From JAPYTK01 sp964401935 (GTDB lineage Bacteria > Myxococcota_A > Polyangia > Polyangiales > Polyangiaceae): 64,000 nt of DNA. The DNA lies in the NCBI GenBank assembly GCA_964401935.1, contig CAYOAL010000008.1, positions 62,001 through 126,000 of the forward strand. Reading direction: 5' to 3'. Below the pieces are notes generated by a model. The model was not told the origin of the DNA, did not search any database, and saw only the letters and a program-made list of their open reading frames with translations. The translations under genes and the position numbers were made by a program. Shown here piece by piece: positions 41,305 through 50,516 of this stretch. Each line of letters begins with the position of its first letter. The first letter of the stretch is position 1.

Positions 41305-43158
41305 ATGGCCAACGGCAGCAGCAACACCCCTCTCCGTGTCTTGCATCAACAGGGCAAGCAAGCGCTGCGCGCGCAGAACCTCCCCCAGGCCCACAGTCTC
41401 TTGTTGCAAGCGGCGAGCAAGACGAGCGCGCGGGAGAGCGACTACCTGCCCGTCCTCGAAGATCTTCGCCAGGTGATGCTGCGGCTCGGCGATCCCCGCG
41501 CCGCGCTCAGCATCGACTGGTATCGCGGGCAAGCGCGCCAGGAGGGGCAGCTCCTCAACGACGTGCCCCCGATCGATCAGGCCCGCACCTACCAGGCCTG
41601 GGCCGAGCGCCAGAGCGAGGCCGAGGCGGTCGACGATTACCTGCGCGCGGCCGACATCTACGAGCAGTCGGGGATGGTCGCCCACGCCGCGGTCTGCCGT
41701 GAGCGTGGCCGCGACTTTCGCGCGGCGCGGACGCTGTGGTCCAGGCTCAGCGACGCCCTCGTGCGGGGCGGCGCCGACCGCTACGCCGCGGGACTGGCGC
41801 GGTTCAACCTCGCCCGCACCGCCGCCGCGACCGACGACAAGACCGCGGCCCGGGCCGCCGTCATCTCGTCGGTGCACCTGTTGGAGGAGGCCGCCGATCG
41901 CTACGAACGCATCGGCCAGCGCGAGCGCGCCTTCGACTGCTACCAGGTGCTCATCGCCATCGGCAAGCAGAGCGGCGAGTTCGAGCACGTGCTCGAGGGC
42001 TACGTCAACGTGGTGCGCATCCTCCGCGAGGACAACCTGCGCTACTACGCCCTCCAGAGCTACGAAGACGCCCTCCACCAAGCCGAGGCGCGGGAGGAGT
42101 TCGCCGCCGGCGCCACCCTCGCACAGGAGATGGCGGGCTACGCCACCGGCGAGGGCATGCTCAGCGTCGCCAACTACGCCAACCGCTTGCAGGCCCTGCT
42201 GTGGCGCCAGGTGGCCGACAAGGCCCTCGCGCGCGGCGGTCCGGTGGAGATGGCGGAGAACGCGTACCTCGCCGCGGTCGTCTCCCTCGCCCGCCAGGAC
42301 CAGTTTCAGGAGGTGGGCAAGCTCTACACGATCCTCGCCGGGCTCGGCCTCGACGAGGCGCGGAAGAAGCACTACGCCCGGGCCAGCGGCCGCTACCAGG
42401 GCGTCGCCAACGCCCCCATCGACGCCGCTCCCCTCCCCAGCCATCTGCGGCAGGACGCCGCCTTCCCCGACGTGTGGCACGTGGATCTGGTGGAGTGGGA
42501 GCAGCGAGGCTCGGCGGCCCTCGCCTGCGCCGACGTGGTCCTCGAGCCGCAGAGCTGGTCGGAGGTGACGCGACGGCGCGCGCTGCTCGCGCGCCTGCAG
42601 GCGCTCACCGTCGAGCGTGGCGAGGGCGGCGACGTGGCAGGGCTCGTGCGGCTCGCGACGCTGCTCGGCCAGGTGGAGCTCTACACCATCCTCGCCCCGC
42701 TCGAACACCTGTTCAAGTCGCCCCACGCCGAGCTCCGCCTCGCGGTGATCGAGGCTCTCGAGCGGTTCATGTACAAGCGCACCTTCGTGACGGTGCGGGC
42801 CGCGCTGACCGACCCCGACGCCGCGGTGCAGCGGCGCGCCTACCAGACGGTGGAGGCGCTGCGCTTTCCGCACGCGTTCGATCCGCTCGCGCGGATCTTC
42901 CGCGAGAGCAGCGACGCCGGCGCGAGGGCCGCCTCGCTCCGCGCCATCGCTCGCATCGACACCAGCGAGGCCGCGGAGCTCATGTTGGGGGTGTTCCAGC
43001 ACGAGGGCCAGACCGAGCGCGTGGCGGTGATGGAGGCCCTGAAGCGGGCGCGCGGCCTGGTGTTCCTCGACGCGGCGCGAAGCGCCATGCCCACCTTGAG
43101 CGAGTCGGCGCGGGCGCAGATCCGCGAGGTGTTCACCGCGCGAGGAGAGATGCTGTGA
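41305..43158 (+). CDS. TPR-like and HEAT-repeat protein
   Basis: 617 residues, all-helical, no signal peptide. The first 400 residues show TPR-like helix pairs (LHQQGKQALRAQNLPQAHSLLLQAA, YLRAADIYEQSGMVAHAAVC, AFDCYQVLIAIGKQSGEFEHV). The last 160 are HEAT repeats (LRLAVIEALERFM, TDPDAAVQRRAYQTVEALRF, GARAASLRAIARI, ERVAVMEALKRARG). It is probably a scaffold, likely partner of the VWA protein encoded just before it. No enzyme motif is visible. Confidence 0.7.
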   Translation: MANGSSNTPLRVLHQQGKQALRAQNLPQAHSLLLQAASKTSARESDYLPVLEDLRQVMLRLGDPRAALSIDWYRGQARQEGQLLNDVPPIDQARTYQAWAERQSEAEAVDDYLRAADIYEQSGMVAHAAVCRERGRDFRAARTLWSRLSDALVRGGADRYAAGLARFNLARTAAATDDKTAARAAVISSVHLLEEAADRYERIGQRERAFDCYQVLIAIGKQSGEFEHVLEGYVNVVRILREDNLRYYALQSYEDALHQAEAREEFAAGATLAQEMAGYATGEGMLSVANYANRLQALLWRQVADKALARGGPVEMAENAYLAAVVSLARQDQFQEVGKLYTILAGLGLDEARKKHYARASGRYQGVANAPIDAAPLPSHLRQDAAFPDVWHVDLVEWEQRGSAALACADVVLEPQSWSEVTRRRALLARLQALTVERGEGGDVAGLVRLATLLGQVELYTILAPLEHLFKSPHAELRLAVIEALERFMYKRTFVTVRAALTDPDAAVQRRAYQTVEALRFPHAFDPLARIFRESSDAGARAASLRAIARIDTSEAAELMLGVFQHEGQTERVAVMEALKRARGLVFLDAARSAMPTLSESARAQIREVFTARGEML

Positions 43159-43496
43159 CGCGAGGAGGAGCCACCTGGCTGGGTCTAGGGGCGGGGCTCG
43201 CGGCGGTCCTCGTCGCGTGCAACGAGCGGTCCACGCCCGTCACCACCACCACCGCGAGCGCGAGCGCGAGCGTCGCCCCCGTGAGCGCCACCGCGACCGC
43301 GCCGACCCGCCCTCGGGCGGCCATCGAGAAGGAGATCGCGCTCCTCGAGCGCGACCTCGACGGGCTCCGCAAGCAGGCCCCGCGCACGTTCGACGTCCAG
43401 AAGGCCAAGCGGCTCAACGCGGAGATGGAGGCGCTCGAGAAGCGGCTCGCCGCCGCGAAGCGTGAGCTCGACGCGGCCCCGTCGCCTGGCCCCTGA
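43155..43496 (+). CDS. Small coiled-coil lipoprotein
   Basis: 113 residues from GTG 43155, overlapping the previous stop (GTGA). Signal peptide with lipobox LVAC (Cys at about 23), a Thr/Ala/Ser linker, then a predicted coiled coil (IEKEIALLERDLDGLRKQA ... KRLNAEMEALEKRLAAAKREL). Function unknown. It ends the VWA/HEAT operon and converges on the sigma-54 regulator; the 107 bp between show no feature. Confidence 0.65.
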   Translation: MTRGGATWLGLGAGLAAVLVACNERSTPVTTTTASASASVAPVSATATAPTRPRAAIEKEIALLERDLDGLRKQAPRTFDVQKAKRLNAEMEALEKRLAAAKRELDAAPSPGP

Positions 43497-43603
43497 GCGC
43501 GCGGAGGCGGTGCGTCGACCGGCTCGGCCGCGAGGCGACTCAGGGCCCAAAGCTCTCGAGGGCGAGCGCGTCAGGAGCCAACCGCGGCGAGGTCTTTGGA
43601 GGG

Positions 43604-45022
43604 CTAGGTGGGCTCGTCGTCGTCCTCGCTCTCGGGAGGAGACGGCGTGCTGGAGAAGCGCTCCCACTTGCGCTCGAGCGACTTGCGATGAACGCCCACC
43701 AAGCGGGCGGCGGCGCTCTTGTTGCCGTCGCAAGACTCGATCGCGTGGTGCAAGACCGCGCGCTCCACGAGATCGAGCTTCGAGAGCCCGAGCTTCTCCG
43801 GGAGGGCGAGGATGGCTCGCGCGATCTTGTCCACCTCCGTGGCCTTGTTGCTGAGGCGATCGCCGATGAGGTCGCGCAGGGTGGCCGCGTCGATCTGGTC
43901 CGACTCTGCGAGCAGCGCGACCCGCTCGATGCCGTTCTCGAGCTCGCGCACGTTGCCCGGCCACTCGCGCTCCTGGAGCCACTCCACCGCGTCGATGGTG
44001 AAGCGCAGCGAGCGGCTCTGGCGCTCGCAGAACGCGTGGAGCAGCTCCACCACGTCTTCCCGCCGCTCGCTGAGCGACGGCATCTCGATGCTCACCACGC
44101 TCAGCCGATAGAAGAGATCTTCGCGGAAGCGCCCGGTGGCCATGCGCTCCTCGAGATCCACGTGGGTCGCGGCGAGGAGGCGCGCCCGCACCGGCACCTC
44201 CACCTCGGAGCCGAGGGGACGGTAGCGGCGGTCCTCGATCACCCTGAGGAGCTTGGCCTGGAGCTCGAGGGGCATCTCCGCGATCTCGTCGAGGAGCACC
44301 GTCCCGCCGCCCGCGATCTCGAGCTGACCGCGCACCTTCCGCTCGGCGCCGGTGAAGGCCCCGCGCTCGTGACCGAACAGGAGCGACTCGACGAGCGGCC
44401 CTGGCAGCGCCGAGCAGTTCACGGCCACGAACGGCTCCGACGCGCGCCGGCTCGTCTCGTGGATGGCCCGCGCCACCAGCTCCTTGCCGGTCCCGGTCGC
44501 GCCGCGGATGAGCACCACCGCGTCCGCGTTGCTCACCCGCTCCACCAGCCGCCGGACGTGGGCCATGGGCCCGCTCGATCCGACCAGCCGCGCCGTGCCG
44601 TAGTGCTGGTCCATCGTCCGCTTCAGGCGCTGCACCTCCTGGCGGAGGGCGATGCGCTCCTTCACGCCGTCGATGATCGGCAACAGCATCTCGGGGGCGA
44701 GCTCGTCTTTGAGCACGTAGTCCTGGGCGCCGAGCCGCATCGCCGCGCGCACCTCGCTCACCTCGCTCACGCTGCTGACCATCACGCAGGGGGTGCTGCG
44801 TCCGGTGGCCGCGATCCACTCCAGCAGATCGAGCCCCCCTCGATCCGGCCCCTCGCGCAGCCGCAGATCCACGAGCGCCACGTCGATCTGCACCTCCGCG
44901 ATGGCAGCCTTGGCCTGTTCGAGGGTGGCCGCCTCGATCACGCTGAGGTCGTCGCGACCGCGCAGCATCTTCCTGATGACGAGGCGAGCGCTCCTTTGAT
45001 CGTCGACGATGAGGATGTTCAC
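43604..45022 (-). CDS. NtrC-family sigma-54-dependent response regulator
   Basis: 472 residues. Receiver domain with acidic pair and phospho-acceptor Asp (ILIVDDQ, VALVDLRL, Lys in YVLKDE). The AAA+ domain has GATGTGKELVARAIH (Walker A), GAFTGAE (sigma-54 contact loop, intact) and GGTVLLDEIAEMP (Walker B). The C-terminal helix-turn-helix is CDGNKSAAARLVGVHRKSLERK. The GTG start overlaps the sensor kinase stop (GTGA) and has AGGAGG just upstream. It should activate sigma-54 promoters in response to the partner kinase; targets are unknown. Confidence 0.95.
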   Translation of the reverse strand: MNILIVDDQRSARLVIRKMLRGRDDLSVIEAATLEQAKAAIAEVQIDVALVDLRLREGPDRGGLDLLEWIAATGRSTPCVMVSSVSEVSEVRAAMRLGAQDYVLKDELAPEMLLPIIDGVKERIALRQEVQRLKRTMDQHYGTARLVGSSGPMAHVRRLVERVSNADAVVLIRGATGTGKELVARAIHETSRRASEPFVAVNCSALPGPLVESLLFGHERGAFTGAERKVRGQLEIAGGGTVLLDEIAEMPLELQAKLLRVIEDRRYRPLGSEVEVPVRARLLAATHVDLEERMATGRFREDLFYRLSVVSIEMPSLSERREDVVELLHAFCERQSRSLRFTIDAVEWLQEREWPGNVRELENGIERVALLAESDQIDAATLRDLIGDRLSNKATEVDKIARAILALPEKLGLSKLDLVERAVLHHAIESCDGNKSAAARLVGVHRKSLERKWERFSSTPSPPESEDDDEPT

Positions 45023-47334
45023 GCCACCTCCTCGTTGTGGCTCTCGTCTGCGTCCAACACGATGTCCTCGGCCCTCACGTCCACCACGAAATGGGTCTGG
45101 TTGCCCTTGCGCTCCGCGCGCACCATCCAGTCATGCGCCCGCACCAGGCGATAGGTGATCGCCAGACCGAGCCCGGTCCCGTGTTTCTTGGTGGTGTGCC
45201 AGGGCGCGAAGAGCCGCGCTGGATCGCCCTCGAAGCCGGAGCCCTCGTCCCATACCACGAGCTGGCCGCCGCCTCGACGTGAACGCCACCGGAGGCCGAC
45301 CGCGCCGTCCGCGGGGCTCGCCTCGAGCGCGTTCGACACCAGGTTCACCAGCACCTGGATCACCTTGTCGTGATCGCAGCGCAGCCGGAGGCCGCGCGGG
45401 ATGTCGAGCTCGAGCCGGCGGCCGTCGAGCGCGTCGCGCAGCAGCCGCTCCACCCGCTCCCCGATGGCGGCGAGCTCGAAGGCGTGGCGCTCGATGGGGG
45501 CGCCGGTGAGGCGGCGCAGGCCCGACACGAGGCGCTCGAGCCGCGCCACCTCCTCGCGGCCCACCTCGACGTCTTCGTCATCGAGCGGGCCCGCGATGTC
45601 GGCGGCGTCGAACACCGAGCGGAAGAAGTTGATGGGGTGCCGGATCTCGTGCGCGATCTCGCCCGCCACCGTCTCCACGAGCGCCGCGCGCTCCTCGCGA
45701 AACGCCTGGGCCTGCTCGCGACGACGGCGCTCGAGCTCCTGGTACGCGAAGGCGTGGGCCAGCGCCACGCCCCCTTGATCGGCGATGGTGGCGAGGAGCT
45801 CGAGATCCATCGTGGTGTACAGGGCGGAGCCGGGCTTCGGGCCCACCTCGAGCTCGGCGAGCGGCACGCCTCCGAAGCTCACCTCGAGCCGGCGGCCGCC
45901 GTCGGCGGTGGGCGTGCCGTCGCCGCGCCCCCCGTCGAGCGGCCACTCGCCGGACACATCGGTGACGGGACCAGGGGCCACGAAGCGGAGCGCGACCCGG
46001 TCGCACCCGAGCCAGCGCTGCAGGGTGCGCTCCATCGCCACCGCCACCTCGGCCGGCGAGGTGGTGTTGGTGAGCTCGGCGCTGAGGCGGGCCACCGTGG
46101 GTTTGTAGGCCGCCTCCGCGGTGAAGAACACCCTGTCGCTCAGCTCGATGAACAGGGCCATGGCGCCGGTGGCGGCCAGCGCCGCCACGCCCGCCGCGAG
46201 CGCGCCGAAGCGCGCGTCGAGCCCGAGGGCCACCGCCACCCCCGCCCCCGCGGCGGTGGCCAAGAGCCACACGAGGCTGGCGACGGCGATGCGGATGAGC
46301 ACCCGCGACAGCACCGCCCGGCTCTGCCAGATGTCGAAGCGCACCACCGCGTAGACGGTGGCGACGGGGGCGAGGCCGAGCATGGGGTAGATGAGGAGAT
46401 CGCCGTAGCGCCACTCGCCGAGCGAGCTGAAGAGAGCGAAGAGGGCGGCCACCCCGTAGGGGGGCACCATCGCCACCGCGAGGGTGCGCATGGTCACCCG
46501 CCGCTGCCCGCGCGCCCGCACCAGGCGGAGCACGAAGACGCCGGCGAAGAAGAGGAGCCCGGCCCCGAGGAGGCTCCCCGCCACCACCTGGAGGCTCGCG
46601 GTGGAGAGGCCGGTGGCGTGGCGGAAGATGAGCGCTGCGGCCAAGGCGAGGCTCGCCGCGTTCCCCACCCACTCGAGCCACGGGAAGCGTCGGAGCACCG
46701 GCGCGTCGTCGGGCAGGCGCAGCGCCAACATCGCGAGCGCAACGGGGACCGTGCCGAATGCCAGCCAGAACAACGGCACCATCACGCGGGTGGTGTGGAT
46801 GTCCGAAAGCGTGAGCATGAAGAGACCCACCGCGAGGCCCACCTGCGCCGTCGCCCGCGCGAGCGCGCTCGACGGGCCCACCCAGAGGGCGACCAGGCCC
46901 GTGCCCGACCAGAGGATCCCGGTGAAGATCGACATCGCCGCGAACAGCCACCAGGCCGCGCCGCGCAGCCGGTGGAGGGCGAAGCGGGCCTCCCGCGGCC
47001 CGGCGCGGGTGCGGATCGTCACCGTCACGTGGGTGCGGCCGGCCGCCGCCGCGCCCGCCACCGCCGCGTCCCACTCCCGGGCGATCACCCCCGGCGCCGG
47101 ATCGAGCGTCACCCCGTCGACGGACACCACCTGATCCGGGAACCCGAAGCCCTGCCGCTTGGCGTCCCAGTCGCTCGGGCCCACGTTCGAGAGCTGACCG
47201 CTGGCGTCGACGAGGGCCCCCGCCACCGGGCGACCATAGGCAGCGATGGCGCCGAAGCTCGCCACCACCGCCACCACGAGCCACCCCGCGGCGAGCACCA
47301 CGACGATGCCCCGCGCCCCCTCCCACGATCGCAT
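45019..47334 (-). CDS. Membrane sensor histidine kinase, partner of the sigma-54 regulator
   Basis: 771 residues from ATG 47334. One helix, an external PDZ-like stretch (FPDQVVSVDGVTLDPAPG), about seven further helices, a GAF-like domain (about 370-500), then HisKA with GEIAHEIRHPINFF (phospho-His), and the ATPase: VNLVSNALEASP, WDEGSGFEG, GTGLGLAITYRL. HExRHP replaces the usual HExRNP. It is encoded directly before its response regulator with a 4-nt overlap. The PDZ-plus-7TM input suggests sensing at the membrane, ligand unknown. Confidence 0.9.
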   Translation of the reverse strand: MRSWEGARGIVVVLAAGWLVVAVVASFGAIAAYGRPVAGALVDASGQLSNVGPSDWDAKRQGFGFPDQVVSVDGVTLDPAPGVIAREWDAAVAGAAAAGRTHVTVTIRTRAGPREARFALHRLRGAAWWLFAAMSIFTGILWSGTGLVALWVGPSSALARATAQVGLAVGLFMLTLSDIHTTRVMVPLFWLAFGTVPVALAMLALRLPDDAPVLRRFPWLEWVGNAASLALAAALIFRHATGLSTASLQVVAGSLLGAGLLFFAGVFVLRLVRARGQRRVTMRTLAVAMVPPYGVAALFALFSSLGEWRYGDLLIYPMLGLAPVATVYAVVRFDIWQSRAVLSRVLIRIAVASLVWLLATAAGAGVAVALGLDARFGALAAGVAALAATGAMALFIELSDRVFFTAEAAYKPTVARLSAELTNTTSPAEVAVAMERTLQRWLGCDRVALRFVAPGPVTDVSGEWPLDGGRGDGTPTADGGRRLEVSFGGVPLAELEVGPKPGSALYTTMDLELLATIADQGGVALAHAFAYQELERRRREQAQAFREERAALVETVAGEIAHEIRHPINFFRSVFDAADIAGPLDDEDVEVGREEVARLERLVSGLRRLTGAPIERHAFELAAIGERVERLLRDALDGRRLELDIPRGLRLRCDHDKVIQVLVNLVSNALEASPADGAVGLRWRSRRGGGQLVVWDEGSGFEGDPARLFAPWHTTKKHGTGLGLAITYRLVRAHDWMVRAERKGNQTHFVVDVRAEDIVLDADESHNEEVA

Positions 47335-47360
47335 AAGGCCCGACGGCACGCTCGGCCAGT

Positions 47361-49265
47361 CTAGCTCGCCAACACCTCGGTCGTCGACACGCCGCGCGCC
47401 CGTTCTGCCGCCGCGCGCTCGTGGGCGCCGTGCTCGCCGTGCTCGTGGGCGCCGTGCTCGTGGGCGCCGTGCTCGTCGACGTCCTCCTCCCCTGCGGCGC
47501 GCTCGTCGTCGCTCGGCGGCGGGAACAGCCGCGCGGCCTGGTGGGCGAGCTCGCGCTCGAGCTCGCGCCGGCCCTCGGGCGAGCGCGTGCAATCGGTGAG
47601 CGCGCGGGCGAGCCCGTCGAGCTCGGCCCTCGCCTCCCCGTCGAGCCGCGCCGACACGGAGCGCAACATCACCGCCGCGAGCCGCGTCAGCGCGCCGGGG
47701 GCGTGGGCGTGGAGGCGCGCGTCCGGGGCCTGGGCCACGAGGCGGAGGTGCCGGAGGAGGGTGGCGAGCTGGTAGCGGAGCGCGGGCGCGGTGAGGAGCA
47801 GCCGACACAGCCCGAGCGCGGCCCGGCGGCTCACCCGCCCCGCCGACGGCGCCTGCGTGGCCCACGCCAAGAGCGCCCCTCGCTCCCCGATGCCGAGCAG
47901 CCCGAGCGCGATCGGATCCCGGGCCACCGTGCAGGCGACGGTGGCGTCGAGCCGACCGTAGCCGTGCTTGGCGTTGTGGCCGTCGGGATCGACGGCGAAC
48001 GGTCGGAGCTCGGTGTCGCCGGCCGCGCGCGTGGCGGCGGCCCGACGATCGAGCTCTGGCGACACCACCCGGCTCGACAGCCGCAAGAGCTCGGCGAGCT
48101 CCCCTGCCGTCAGCTCGGGGTTGTGGGCCAAGACGAGCGCCACCACGCCCACCGAGAAGGCCGTCGCCCCGCTCGACTCGGCGTGGGCGAGGCGGCTCGG
48201 GTGGAGCGGATCGGTCACGTCGTCGCCGGGGGCCATGAAGCGCACCGACGGCCCGCGGTTGGAGAACGGCTGGAGCTCCCCGTGCTTGTCGCGCCACAAG
48301 AACCACCCCCCGCTCGCGCCGCTCGCGGCGGCGCACATCACCCGGGGGTCCGCCACCGGATCGCCGAGATCGAGCGAGAGGCTCGCGCGGGTGAGGCCGA
48401 GGGTGCTGCTCATCTCGCGGCTCGCGGCGAGCACGATGGGCGTGCCGCGGCCACCGCGCCCGAGCTCGTGCGCGAAGGCCAGCGCGTCCTCGAGCATGGG
48501 GCTCGTGGTCTGATCTTGGTACGTGGCGCAGCCGATGACGTCGGCGCCGTCGGCGGCCGCGAGCACCACCGCCGCGGGGAAGGTGTACACGTCGGCCCCG
48601 GCCTTGGGGATGCAGTAGAGACGGGCCGAGGCGCCGGGGGCCACCCCCGACAGACCGTGCCCCGCCACGCCGACCGCCCAGCCCACGCAGGTCGCGCCGT
48701 GGCGCACCAGCCGGCGCGGATCCGGCGCCTCGCGCCCTACCGCCACGAGGGCGTCGAGGCCGAGCTCGGCCGTCCCCCCCCCGTCGCTGTCGATGATGGC
48801 CACCCGGGTGCCGATCCCGTAGCCGCACAGGGCCCGATCCACGTTGATCCCCCGCTCCCCGAGGTGCCAGGCCCCGGGCCCGACCGGATCGCGGCCGACG
48901 GGCTCGTGGCGCGCCTCCCACGTCACCGGCGGCAGCCGCGGGCCGGCGGGGAGGGGCGGCGGCAGCCGCTGGCTCGGCGCGGTGCCGGCGGCCACGTAGC
49001 GCACCTTGACGCCGCGCGTGGCCAGCGCAGCCTCGCAGGCGGCGACGGGCAGGGGCCGGTCGGCGCGCAAGAGCGACCAGTGGACGGGGCCGCGATCGAG
49101 GAACGCCTCCGCGGTCACGCCAGGGAGGCCGGCGTCGCGCAGCGCCCGCGAGAGCCGGCTCGGGGCCACCGTCCCGGTGGTGGCCACCACGAGGACGAGG
49201 TCTTCGGTCGGCTCCTCGAGCTGCACCCGCGCGGGGGCGTAGGCAAAGTCCCACGGGGGCCTCAC
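47361..49265 (-). CDS. Divergent subtilase (S8) with His-rich C-terminal tail
   Basis: 634 residues from GTG 49265, overlapping the upstream stop (GTGA). The first 150 residues are a possible recognition domain. The S8 core: VAIIDSDG (Asp159), VRHGATCVGWAVG (His189), and Ser near 365 in AESSGATAF, where GTSMA is usual. The oxyanion-hole Asn block AAGN reads AASR. The helical C-terminal region ends in a tail with HGAHEHGAHEHGEHGAHE, which could bind metal. No secretion signal is seen. Gene order with a small protein and an isoprenoid enzyme suggests a peptide-maturation protease, loosely like PatA/PatG (inference). Confidence 0.8.
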   Translation of the reverse strand: MRPPWDFAYAPARVQLEEPTEDLVLVVATTGTVAPSRLSRALRDAGLPGVTAEAFLDRGPVHWSLLRADRPLPVAACEAALATRGVKVRYVAAGTAPSQRLPPPLPAGPRLPPVTWEARHEPVGRDPVGPGAWHLGERGINVDRALCGYGIGTRVAIIDSDGGGTAELGLDALVAVGREAPDPRRLVRHGATCVGWAVGVAGHGLSGVAPGASARLYCIPKAGADVYTFPAAVVLAAADGADVIGCATYQDQTTSPMLEDALAFAHELGRGGRGTPIVLAASREMSSTLGLTRASLSLDLGDPVADPRVMCAAASGASGGWFLWRDKHGELQPFSNRGPSVRFMAPGDDVTDPLHPSRLAHAESSGATAFSVGVVALVLAHNPELTAGELAELLRLSSRVVSPELDRRAAATRAAGDTELRPFAVDPDGHNAKHGYGRLDATVACTVARDPIALGLLGIGERGALLAWATQAPSAGRVSRRAALGLCRLLLTAPALRYQLATLLRHLRLVAQAPDARLHAHAPGALTRLAAVMLRSVSARLDGEARAELDGLARALTDCTRSPEGRRELERELAHQAARLFPPPSDDERAAGEEDVDEHGAHEHGAHEHGEHGAHERAAAERARGVSTTEVLAS

Positions 49266-50191
49266 GCGGACAACATCTCCATGGCGAAGCGCAGGCGGTG
49301 GGCGCGCACCACGTAGCCGGGGTGCAGGCGCTCCACCTCGAGCACCTCCTCGAGCTCGTGTGCTTGTTCCCGCGCCCAGCGCGCGAGCCGCATGGCGCGG
49401 AGCTCGCCCGCGGCCGCCGCCGCGAGCGCGAAGTGGGCGCGCGACAGCTCGAGCATGAGCTCGAGGGCCCGGGAGGCGAGCACGCGGCCCCGCACCTCGT
49501 CGAGCGCGTCCCGCGGGGGCAGCGGCGCCGGCGCGAGCTCCTGGGCGAGGCACACCGCCCACGCCCCCCCCCGGGCCCAGTCGTCCTCCCAGTCGATGGC
49601 GTCGTCGCGGAACTGCAGGCCGAGCCACACGCCGCGGAGCGCCTGCTCGGCGAGGGCCTGGCCAGAGAAGTCGGCCTGCGACGCGAACAGGGCCAGCGTG
49701 GCGGGAAAGCCCACCGCCTGCTTGCCGAGCGAGCGGGCCACGTAGCCGTCGCGATCGACGGCCTCGCGGGCGGCGAGGATCCCCCGCTCTGCCACGATCG
49801 CCGCGTGGCTCTCCCGATCCGCGGCGCGAAACGAGAGCGGCGCCCCCGGATCCACCTGATAGGCCAGCTCGTCGCGCAGGAGCCGCAGCTCCACCAGGAG
49901 CCGCTCGAGCGGCGCGGTGGTCTCGATCTGCCCGTCGGCGATGCGGTCGTAGGCGAAGGCCTCGATCACCGCCAACATGTGGGCGCCGATCGCGCTGTCC
50001 ACGAGCTCGAGCGAGGCGTCGAGCGCGTCCTCGAAGTAGGAGGGCGCGGCGAGGGTGACGTCGTGCTTGAACACGTCGCCCCAGCCGACCCCGCGGGGGG
50101 CGAGGCCGAGCAGCTCGGGGAGCCTCACCGCGGCGCCCGCGAGATCCGGGGGGAGCTGCTTGACGCAGCGATGGTAGAGCGCGTCGAGCAC
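49262..50191 (-). CDS. Class I isoprenoid-synthase-like enzyme
   Basis: 309 residues, all-helical, from GTG 50191, 6 bp after the small-protein gene. It has the second Asp-rich motif of trans-prenyl synthases in GLQFRDDAIDWEDD (about residue 190). The first motif is reduced to AYDRIADG (about 75), so chain elongation of the usual kind may be altered or lost. It may bind or use a prenyl diphosphate. With its neighbours, it could make or attach a prenyl group to the small protein; that is inference. Confidence 0.7.
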   Translation of the reverse strand: MLDALYHRCVKQLPPDLAGAAVRLPELLGLAPRGVGWGDVFKHDVTLAAPSYFEDALDASLELVDSAIGAHMLAVIEAFAYDRIADGQIETTAPLERLLVELRLLRDELAYQVDPGAPLSFRAADRESHAAIVAERGILAAREAVDRDGYVARSLGKQAVGFPATLALFASQADFSGQALAEQALRGVWLGLQFRDDAIDWEDDWARGGAWAVCLAQELAPAPLPPRDALDEVRGRVLASRALELMLELSRAHFALAAAAAGELRAMRLARWAREQAHELEEVLEVERLHPGYVVRAHRLRFAMEMLSA

Positions 50192-50197
50192 GGGCCC

Positions 50198-50500
50198 TTA
50201 GTAGATGTTGGACTCTTTCCAGGGGGAGAGCGCCACGTTCACGCGCTCGTCGACCACGATGGACCGCCACAGCAGCACCTGCTTGGCGCTCAGCCCGTGG
50301 AAGCCCTCCACCCACTGCGCGATGCGGGTGTTGAGCGCGTCGCGGATCTCGGCCGCCTCGGGGGTCTCGTCGTCGCCATCGAGCGCTGGGTAGAGCGAGA
50401 GCAGCTGCTTGAACTCGTCGAAGTTCTCCTGGTTGGTGAGGAGCGACATGTAGAGCTCGCGGAGCTGGCTGTGGGAATCGATGGTCTGAACACGGTGCAT
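50198..50500 (-). CDS. 100-residue protein, candidate precursor peptide or accessory factor
   Basis: ATG 50500 has AGGAG seven bases upstream. The protein is helical, acidic in the middle (DGDDETPEAAE) and ends in ALSPWKESNIY. It has no signal peptide or Cys. It is first in a tight operon with the isoprenoid-synthase-like and subtilase genes (6-bp gap, then 4-nt overlap), and is preceded by an inverted and direct repeat element. That order and size fit a modified-peptide precursor, but no core repeat or cleavage motif is evident, so an accessory protein is equally possible. Confidence 0.6.
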   Translation of the reverse strand: MHRVQTIDSHSQLRELYMSLLTNQENFDEFKQLLSLYPALDGDDETPEAAEIRDALNTRIAQWVEGFHGLSAKQVLLWRSIVVDERVNVALSPWKESNIY

Positions 50501-50516
50501 GGTGAAACTCCTGGTT

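Noticed and set aside
47361..50315. A single 984-residue frame covering the subtilase and upstream
   Set aside because: Only the part after GTG 49265 carries subtilase motifs. The upstream part is a shadow of the isoprenoid-synthase-like gene, whose stop overlaps that GTG.
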